Of a DNA stretch of 11,237 nucleotides, positions 6,236 through 11,237 are shown in pieces (the first letter of the stretch is position 1; each line of letters opens with the position of its first letter). The translations under genes were made by a program, and so were the position numbers. The DNA lies in the NCBI GenBank assembly GCA_963169175.1, contig CAUJFK010000411.1, forward strand, positions 1-11,237, written 5' to 3'. Below the pieces are notes generated by a model. It ran no database searches. It saw only the letters and a program-made list of their open reading frames with translations, and was not told the DNA's origin. This stretch comes from Acidobacteriota bacterium. GTDB taxonomy: Bacteria; Acidobacteriota; Blastocatellia; Pyrinomonadales; Pyrinomonadaceae.

Positions 6236-7335
6236 TTGATTGGATAGCCTGTCATTTCAACATCGTCTCCTAAACGGTCCATGTCGATATCCTTGAGCCG
6301 AAGGGCTTCGGCGAGGCTGGAAATGCCCGGACCGCCGACCGCGGACGGCGATTCTCCGCCGATGATCATCGGTGCATAAATAAAGGTGATCTTATCGATC
6401 AGTCGGGCCTCGACAAACGCTCCAGCAACGGCAGTGCCGCCTTCGACGAGAACAGACTGGATCTCGCGTTTGCAGAGTTCTTCTAACACGGCGGTCAAAT
6501 TTCTCGCCCCGCCTTCGATCGGGACAACCTCGACACCACGATCGGTCAACCGCGCCACCGTTGCAGGATCGATACAATTTGGAAACACGATGGTTGGAGC
6601 ATCACCGGTGGTCGTGGCAAGGATCGAATCCGGGGAAAGGCGCAGCCGATTGTCGAGAATTACCCGAACAAGCGACCGGCGGCGTGCCTTGCCGCTGCGG
6701 TCGGTCAGGCTTGGGTTATCGATGACAGCCGTGCTCGCACCAACAAGGATCGCATCGTGTTCGTGGCGAAGGTCGTGGACCCGCGCACGTGCGGCCGCAC
6801 CGGAGAGAGCAGTCGATACGCTGCCGTTGACCGATATTCGCCCGTCCAGCGATATCGCGAGTTTCAAATGGACAAACGGGCGTTTCTCTTGGTGCCAGCA
6901 AATGAATTTTTCATTTAGCCGCGATGCCTCATCGGCAAGAACGCCCGTCACGACCTCGATCCCGGCGTTTCTCAATCGTTCAAAACCACTGCCTGACACC
7001 AAAGGGTTTGGATCGTCGATCGGACACACCACGCGCCGGATGCCCGCATTGATCAATGCCTCGGTACACGGCGGCGTCTTGCCGAAATGATCATGCGGTT
7101 CAAGCGAAACATAGGCCGTGCCGCCACGGGCCCGCTCACCAGCCTGGTCAAGTGCGATCACCTCGGCGTGGGTCGTTCCGTCCTTAACATATGTGCCCTC
7201 GCCAACGATCGTTCCGTCGGTTGAGACGATGACGCAGCCGACCAATGGATTTGGCGAAACGCGTCCTACGCCGGCGCGCGCTAATTCAATTGCGCGAGCG
7301 GTTAGGTCAAGATCAATTTTTGTAGGTTTGGGCAA
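6232..7335 (-). CDS. ribD: Bifunctional riboflavin biosynthesis protein RibD
   Basis: RibD carries out two successive steps of riboflavin synthesis: deamination of the pyrimidine intermediate, then NADPH-dependent reduction of its ribosyl side chain. The 367-aa protein has both domains. The deaminase (about 1-145) shows SPNPLVGCVIV (27-37), the catalytic H56-A-E58 and LEPHDHFGKTPPC (78-90). The usual LEPC here is LEPH, so one zinc ligand is His81 instead of Cys; C90 is kept. The reductase (about 153-367) has KLAISLDGRIS (158-168), DAILVGASTAVIDNPSLTDR (194-213) and VLVEGGT (295-301). The start is TTG at 7335, with an in-frame stop not far upstream and no ATG that retains the conserved N-terminus; its ribosome-binding site is weak. 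It lies 112 bp after ftsY and overlaps ksgA by 4 bp. Confidence 0.95.
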   Translation of the reverse strand: MPKPTKIDLDLTARAIELARAGVGRVSPNPLVGCVIVSTDGTIVGEGTYVKDGTTHAEVIALDQAGERARGGTAYVSLEPHDHFGKTPPCTEALINAGIRRVVCPIDDPNPLVSGSGFERLRNAGIEVVTGVLADEASRLNEKFICWHQEKRPFVHLKLAISLDGRISVNGSVSTALSGAAARARVHDLRHEHDAILVGASTAVIDNPSLTDRSGKARRRSLVRVILDNRLRLSPDSILATTTGDAPTIVFPNCIDPATVARLTDRGVEVVPIEGGARNLTAVLEELCKREIQSVLVEGGTAVAGAFVEARLIDKITFIYAPMIIGGESPSAVGGPGISSLAEALRLKDIDMDRLGDDVEMTGYPIK

Positions 7336-7393
7336 CGAAGATCCATTCGAAAACCAGCTATTTCGTGACAGCTAGTTCTCAACAACTTAAGGT

Positions 7394-7441
7394 AAAAAGG
7401 CCATTAAATTAACTTACAGTGACAAATACAAAAAGGTCATT
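7394..7441. repeat. Short direct repeat behind ftsY
   Basis: aaaaaggccatt (7394-7405) and aaaaaggtcatt (7430-7441) agree at 11 of 12 positions, 36 bp apart. They lie in an AT-rich stretch right after the unusual ftsY stop, unlike the GC content of the flanking genes. They may be a remnant of a local duplication; chance in low-complexity DNA is also possible. Confidence 0.35.
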
Positions 7442-7447
7442 TACATG

Positions 7448-8422
7448 TTATACGATCCCGACATATCTGATCGGAAGATCAAGTTCTTTCGCTATCGCGA
7501 CCGCTATGCCGCCTTTTGCCGTGCCATCAAGTTTGGTTAGAACAAGGCCGGTCACGTTTGCGACCTTTGTAAACTGGCGGGCCTGCTCAAGTCCGTTTTG
7601 GCCGGTCACCGCGTCGATAACGAGCAAGGTTTCATGCGGTGCATCCTGCACCTCACGGCCGGCGATCCGCTTCATTTTTTCAAGCTCAGCCATGAGGTTC
7701 GCCTTGTTGTGAAGCCTGCCCGCCGTGTCCACGATAAGCACATCCGCGTTTCTAGCCTTGGCTGATTGAAGTGCGTCAAACAGCACGGCAGCGGGATCCG
7801 TTCCCTGTTTTTGCTGAATGATCGGAACACCGGCCCGCTCGGCCCAAATCTCAAGCTGATCGGATGCGGCGGCGCGAAATGTGTCCGCGGCACAGATCAG
7901 GACGTCATTCCCTTCGTTCTTGATACGCTGCGAAAGCTTTCCGATGGTTGTCGTCTTCCCGACGCCATTCACGCCAACGACCATCAAAACGTACGGTTTT
8001 ATCGCGTCTGCGACGTTTGTTTCGGATGCGACGCCGTGGTCCTTCGAATGCTGCAGGATATCGAGCAGCTCATTCTTCATGACCGATTTAAGGGCGTCGA
8101 GATCGTTTATCTCCTGCCGCGAAACACCCTTGCGGATAGCTTCGAGTATCTGCATCGTCGTCTGCACGCCGATATCGGTCGAGATCAGCATTTCTTCCAA
8201 CTCGTCAAGCAGCCTTTCGTCGATCTGCTTGCGGCCTTCAAAAATGGTGTCGAGCTTGGTATTGATCGAATCGCGCGTTTTCGCGATCGCATTCGAAAAT
8301 CGAACCCCTATCTCTCGTTCAACAGCCGCTTCTTGCGCCTGCAGTTCTTCCATCGACTTGTCGAGGCCCAGTGTCGATGTCGAGAATTTGTCTTCCTTTT
8401 TCCTACGCCAAAAAAGTGCCAT
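7448..8422 (-). CDS. ftsY: Signal recognition particle receptor FtsY, C-terminus apparently truncated
   Basis: FtsY is the GTPase receptor that docks SRP-ribosome complexes at the Sec translocon. The 324-aa product has a short charged N-terminus (FWRRKKEDK), the helical N domain (about 25-125) and the G domain: GVNGVGKTTT (150-159), DTFRAAASDQL (180-190), DTAGR (232-236) and TKLDGTAKGG (296-305). The ATG at 8422 is chosen because MALFWRRKK matches the family start; upstream codons cross a promoter and palindromes. The frame stops after PIRYVGIV, where other FtsY proteins read GVGE-x-x-x-D-L-x-x-F followed by a final helix of 10-20 residues. Past the TAA the same frame reads HVNDLFVF, in perfect register with that motif, then stops at 7411. 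Sequence error, recent mutation or real truncation are all possible. ribD follows 112 bp downstream. Confidence 0.93.
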   Translation of the reverse strand: MALFWRRKKEDKFSTSTLGLDKSMEELQAQEAAVEREIGVRFSNAIAKTRDSINTKLDTIFEGRKQIDERLLDELEEMLISTDIGVQTTMQILEAIRKGVSRQEINDLDALKSVMKNELLDILQHSKDHGVASETNVADAIKPYVLMVVGVNGVGKTTTIGKLSQRIKNEGNDVLICAADTFRAAASDQLEIWAERAGVPIIQQKQGTDPAAVLFDALQSAKARNADVLIVDTAGRLHNKANLMAELEKMKRIAGREVQDAPHETLLVIDAVTGQNGLEQARQFTKVANVTGLVLTKLDGTAKGGIAVAIAKELDLPIRYVGIV

Positions 8423-8467
8423 ATATATAACGTCCGCCAAAAAAGCCGACGCTTGTGTAAATATTCG

Positions 8468-8495
8468 ATTATAAAAAATTATCGAACGGCAACAA
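8468..8495 (-). promoter_or_regulatory. Putative promoter of ftsY
   Basis: On the minus strand a perfect TATAAT (8473-8468) lies 16 bases after TTGTTG (8495-8490), a partial -35. Transcription would start at about 8461, giving a leader of roughly 40 bases before the ATG at 8422. GGCGGA about 8-9 bases before that ATG could serve as ribosome-binding site. Confidence 0.5.
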
Positions 8496-8575
8496 AACGG
8501 TGGATGAAGTAGCCCGCGTATAGCGCGATCTCTATTCGATCGTACGCGTCCAAAGAAAACTTTTCGGTTCGTGAG

Positions 8576-8655
8576 ATTCGTGCCTTCGTTTCGTTCATTT
8601 CGAGGTAAGGCTGACGGCTTCGCCACCACGAAGCCGACGAAAGGAAGGCACGAAT
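8576..8655. repeat. Nested inverted repeat of 'ttcgtg' type
   Basis: Arms attcgtgccttcgtttc (8576-8592) and gaaaggaaggcacgaat (8639-8655) are reverse complements at 16 of 17 positions. Between them a perfect 7-bp stem, ggcttcg (8616-8622) with cgaagcc (8629-8635), closes a 6-base loop. The words ttcgtgagattcgtg and catttcgagg just inside and outside the left arm resemble intergenic repeats I recall from related genomes. No transposase is nearby. Confidence 0.65.
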
Positions 8656-8711
8656 CGCCGCGAAACAAGGATATTCTCTGCGTTCAAACGCAAATGGGCT
8701 ACACGTTGGCG

Positions 8712-8768
8712 CGCGGATGGGCAAGGGCGTAATACTCAACATCCGTATTGCGCCCTTGCCCACACGCG
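8712..8768. repeat. Strong 17-bp-stem palindrome
   Basis: gggcaagggcgtaatac (8719-8735) pairs with gtattgcgcccttgccc (8745-8761), 16 of 17 Watson-Crick pairs plus one G-T, around a 9-base loop. A T-A pair and an outer CGCG/CGCG (8712-8715, 8765-8768) extend it. There is no T-tract on either side, so it resembles a REP-like or mRNA-protecting hairpin more than a standard intrinsic terminator. Confidence 0.7.
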
Positions 8769-8791
8769 GACATCTGCATGATCCGATGTCC
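8768..8791 (-). terminator. Possible hairpin at the end of the 562-aa gene
   Basis: ggacatc (8768-8774) and gatgtcc (8785-8791) form a 7-bp stem with a 10-base loop; the arm begins within the TAG stop codon of the upstream gene. With no T-tract, termination is uncertain, but together with the next palindrome it may mark the 3' end of that transcript. Confidence 0.35.
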
Positions 8792-10479
8792 TATCTAGCC
8801 AGCTTCAGCTTATCTCGCGATTTGAACAGTGCGTAGCCGAGGATGCATGAGAAAACTACCGAAAAATAGAATGTGACAAAACTGCCGATGATAGTTGCCG
8901 GCAGGTTGCCGACCTTTGGAAGGTCAAGCGGGCTAAACAATATTCCAACGACACCCGCGATCACCAGGCTCATTACGCCGATAATAAGGCCCATTAGCAA
9001 TATCAAGACATACGATCCGCCCAGCCGCCTTATCGTATCCAGGCCGACCATTGGATTGATCGTTGCAGTGAATGAACGTGTATAGCCGGCCACCGCGCAT
9101 GCCGCCGGATAATAGAACAATCCCCATAACAACGTTAAGAACCCGAAAACCACAAGCGGTGCGGCAAGTCGAAGTATCTTTTGTAGTGCCGCCATGTAGC
9201 CGGCCTGATCGAACTCTGCCTGAACGGGTTGTGCGGATTGAAGCTGCTTTGTCCTGATCTCCTGAAGCAGTTGGTCCAGCTTCTCCTGATCAGGCACCTG
9301 GTCCGTTATTCCCGTTGCCGCCGCAGTCTGGCCTGTTTCGGCCGATGCCGCCGCCGTTTGTTGATCGGTCATGCGGCGTTCGTTCTGCTGCTTTACCTTG
9401 CTTAATATTTCGTTGACCTCTTTGGTCTGCTCGGCCGTCCGGTCGGGCGCATAGATCTCTGTTCCGGGCACGCTGGTGAGTTCACGATTGAATTTCTGTA
9501 TCTCAGCCGCCGCCGAACTCAGCACAAGATAAGTGCCGATCGCAACAACAAGCACGAACGGCCCGAACGATACGATATTTGCAGCAATATACAGAAAGAA
9601 CGGATGTACAACATCATCCCAAAGTGAGAAATTGTCAAAACTCGGCATGAAATCAACATCGAGATTTCCCTGCGTGAAGTTGTCGATCAAATTGGCTCGT
9701 ATCCCAAAAACGACCATATTGGCGAGCATAAAGCAAAAGATCGCCGCGGCGGCCAGGAACAGGTTGCCGAGCGACGCCGCGGATTGGCCGAACGTAAAGA
9801 TCATGAACATCAGCCCGCCGAGGAACAGGCTTGATCTGAATTTGAACGGGTATGCGATCGCACGGCCAAAATCGGAAAATCCGAAAGATTCGGAACCGAT
9901 ACCGGAATTGACCGCCGCGCGCTTTGCCTGTGTCGCGGCCTCGGCAACCGAACGGCACATGCCTCCGCAGCCCGGGCATATGCGGACGCCGCCGTATGAA
10001 CTTGGACACGCCTTGCACAGCTCAAGTCCGCAGCCCTTGCATAAATACGCCGCCTGGCGGTCGCTGTGATTAGCGCATTGGCCGGACGTAGCAGCTCGCG
10101 TATTTGTTGAACTCTGAGGGCGGCCGGGCGTCGAAACCCTTTCCGTAACATTCCTGGAATTTGGCAATGCCTGCGGCAGATCAACGGTCTTTGCTTCCGA
10201 AGCAACGGATGCCGCATGAACAGGTACTTCCGGCGGCACGGCCGCGTTGGTCGTACTCTGAACAACGGGCATCGGTTCTCCTTTTGCCCGGGCATTGAAA
10301 AAAGGAATGAGTGAAGGCACTTTTTGCGCCTCGATCCATCGCAGGTTGCCCTTCCGCACCTTATCACTTGGCAGCAGCGATCCCTCGCCTATCCATTCGG
10401 GCAGTTCCGCCAGCGGCGCTTCGTATATCTGGCCGCCTACTTCAACCTGCCAGACCTCATTGTTATGATCCTGGTCCAT
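8791..10479 (-). CDS. Membrane protein with GYF-like and B-box-like zinc domains
   Basis: This 562-aa protein appears to be modular. Residues 9-61 (VWQVEVGGQIYEAPLAELPEW, then W48-IEAQKVPSL) resemble a GYF_2-type domain. A Ser/Thr/Pro/Ala-rich linker follows to about 133. C135, H138, C147, C150, C155, C158, C168, C171 and C175 make a B-box-like zinc cluster with CPGCGGMC. The rest is membrane: hydrophobic segments at about 216-232, 234-260, 294-322, 436-466, 488-516 and 526-553. A polar Gln/Glu-rich insert (about 325-425) probably forms a coiled coil. The membrane part recalls DUF4013-like proteins, but I am unsure. The ATG at 10479 lies 12 bp after the HD-GYP stop and has no clear Shine-Dalgarno sequence, so the two genes are likely co-transcribed. 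Function is unknown; a scaffold or sensor at the membrane is a guess. Confidence 0.85.
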   Translation of the reverse strand: MDQDHNNEVWQVEVGGQIYEAPLAELPEWIGEGSLLPSDKVRKGNLRWIEAQKVPSLIPFFNARAKGEPMPVVQSTTNAAVPPEVPVHAASVASEAKTVDLPQALPNSRNVTERVSTPGRPQSSTNTRAATSGQCANHSDRQAAYLCKGCGLELCKACPSSYGGVRICPGCGGMCRSVAEAATQAKRAAVNSGIGSESFGFSDFGRAIAYPFKFRSSLFLGGLMFMIFTFGQSAASLGNLFLAAAAIFCFMLANMVVFGIRANLIDNFTQGNLDVDFMPSFDNFSLWDDVVHPFFLYIAANIVSFGPFVLVVAIGTYLVLSSAAAEIQKFNRELTSVPGTEIYAPDRTAEQTKEVNEILSKVKQQNERRMTDQQTAAASAETGQTAAATGITDQVPDQEKLDQLLQEIRTKQLQSAQPVQAEFDQAGYMAALQKILRLAAPLVVFGFLTLLWGLFYYPAACAVAGYTRSFTATINPMVGLDTIRRLGGSYVLILLMGLIIGVMSLVIAGVVGILFSPLDLPKVGNLPATIIGSFVTFYFSVVFSCILGYALFKSRDKLKLAR

Positions 10480-10491
10480 ATCAAAGTTTGT

Positions 10492-11237
10492 TTATGTGAG
10501 GGTGAGAATTTCTTCGGTGACAGGTTCCGGCAGTATCTCAAGCTCCGGCTTGCGGGCTGGTGCTGCCCGATTATTTACAAGTCCGGCCGTGTCTTTGTTT
10601 TCATTCAGGAATTTAACTATACCCTTGCCTATCTCGCCCTTATCGCAACCGCGAACGAGGGCCTCTACTACTTTCGCATCGTATCTCGTCCCGACAAAAG
10701 TCTTTATCCGTTCAAGGGCCTCTGGCAGCAGCATTCCCTTTTGATAGGGCCGGTCGATCGTCATCGCATCAAACGTGTCAGCCACCGAAACTATCTTTGC
10801 CTGAAGCGGTATCTGTTCATCTGTCAATCCTTGCGGGTAGCCCTTGCCGTTTACCATCTCGTGGTGCATATACATGCCGGGCAAAAATTCTTTCATCGCC
10901 GGGATCTGCGACATTATCTTGTAGCCCTTTTGCGGATGGGTCTTCATGATCTCGAATTCCGCATCGGTGAGCGCGGCGGGTTTTTTCAATATTGCGTCAT
11001 CGATCGCTATCTTGCCGACATCGTGAAGCAATGCACTGATACGCAGCGTTTCAAGCTCTTCGTCTCCCAGGCCAAGCTGTCTGCCAATTCCCACGGATAT
11101 CCGTGCAACGCGTTCGGAATGGCCGCGAGTGTACTTGTCCTTGCCGTCGATCGCCGCAGCCAGTGCCTTTACCGTGCCGACGAACAACTCGCGATTCTCC
11201 GCAGCGGCCTTGGCAAGGTTTGCGATGTGCTCTTCGA
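10492..11237 (-). CDS. HD-GYP domain protein, 5' part outside the window
   Basis: About 247 C-terminal residues are visible; the frame stays open to the right edge, so the start is not here. The first residues (EEHIANLAKAAAENREL) look like a coiled-coil linker from an upstream sensory domain, which I cannot see. The HD-GYP domain has RGHSERVARI, LLHDVGKIAIDD, THPQKGYKIM, MHHEMVNGKGYP and VSVADTFDAMTIDRPYQKG. These provide the metal-binding His/Asp residues of phosphodiesterases that degrade cyclic di-GMP (or related cyclic dinucleotides). The usual HHExxDGxGYP has Asn instead of Asp; the rest of the signature is intact, so activity is still likely. The C-terminal tail after about 215 visible residues is Pro/Glu-rich and disordered. 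The membrane protein gene follows after 12 bp. Confidence 0.9.
   Translation of the reverse strand, partial: EEHIANLAKAAAENRELFVGTVKALAAAIDGKDKYTRGHSERVARISVGIGRQLGLGDEELETLRISALLHDVGKIAIDDAILKKPAALTDAEFEIMKTHPQKGYKIMSQIPAMKEFLPGMYMHHEMVNGKGYPQGLTDEQIPLQAKIVSVADTFDAMTIDRPYQKGMLLPEALERIKTFVGTRYDAKVVEALVRGCDKGEIGKGIVKFLNENKDTAGLVNNRAAPARKPELEILPEPVTEEILTLT

Larger units (their letters stand above)
8423..8790. other. Intergenic region between ftsY and the 562-aa membrane protein gene
   Basis: I see no convincing gene in these 368 bases. The region holds the ftsY promoter at 8468-8495, a long inverted repeat at 8576-8655, a near-perfect palindrome at 8712-8768 and a smaller hairpin at 8768-8791. 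A 94-codon minus-strand frame (8763-8479) runs across all of these and has a composition dictated by the palindromes. Confidence 0.6.

Noticed and set aside
6386..7090. 234-codon plus-strand frame
   Set aside because: It is antisense to ribD. Its Arg/Ser-rich composition is typical of a shadow of a GC-skewed gene.
8423..8668. N-terminal extension of ftsY by 82 codons
   Set aside because: The extension crosses a TATAAT promoter and a nested inverted repeat, and does not read like an FtsY N-terminus. The ATG at 8422 gives the expected MALFWRRKK start.
8479..8763. 94-codon minus-strand frame in the gap upstream of ftsY
   Set aside because: It runs straight through two palindromes and the ftsY -10 region; the residue content is set by the repeats and nothing resembles a known domain.

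Overview
The window looks like a chromosomal housekeeping stretch of a mid-GC (about 50-55%) bacterium. Most intact proteins (RNase J, TerC, KsgA, RibD, FtsY, an HD-GYP protein) read like those of Acidobacteriota, probably Blastocatellia/Pyrinomonadaceae. The intergenic 'cgcaaag' and 'ttcgtg' repeat motifs fit such genomes. This placement is inference from remembered family sequences, not from a search. I see no rRNA, tRNA, CRISPR array, insertion sequence or phage gene.

Layout. At 91-860 (+) lie two overlapping genes: a small conserved hypothetical protein and a DUF6036-type nucleotidyltransferase, a toxin-antitoxin-like pair of unknown function. At 950-3949 (-) the order of transcription is rnj (RNase J, TTG start), a 144-aa protein with a JAMM-like E/HxH/S/D motif (DUF4329-like), a 42-codon overlapping reading frame that is easily missed, and a short-chain dehydrogenase. 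The 465-bp gap 3950-4414 carries a nested inverted repeat, then a promoter, a yybP-ykoY manganese riboswitch with an overlapping intrinsic terminator, and the ribosome-binding site of terC (4415-5428, +). The terC end overlaps the convergent ksgA by 27 bp. On the minus strand ftsY (8422-7448), ribD (7335-6232) and ksgA (6235-5402) follow one another; ribD and ksgA overlap as ATGA. A 368-bp gap (8423-8790) holds the ftsY promoter and several large palindromes. Upstream of it are a 562-aa GYF-like/B-box-like membrane protein (10479-8791) and an HD-GYP protein that runs off the right edge.

How the genes fit together. The terC unit is a self-contained metal-response module: the riboswitch senses Mn2+ and TerC exports it or supplies it to exported proteins. 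The ftsY-ribD-ksgA row mixes protein targeting, riboflavin synthesis and rRNA methylation, and looks like ordinary housekeeping co-transcription.

The strongest oddities are these. The ftsY frame ends in TAA exactly where the near-invariant Gly-Glu of the SRP-GTPase closing loop should be, with D-L-x-x-F still readable downstream in the same frame. The JAMM-like gene, the 42-codon frame and the dehydrogenase overlap or abut in a way that suggests translational coupling. RibD has His in place of a zinc-ligand Cys. The riboswitch has P1 and the terminator stem sharing the same bases.
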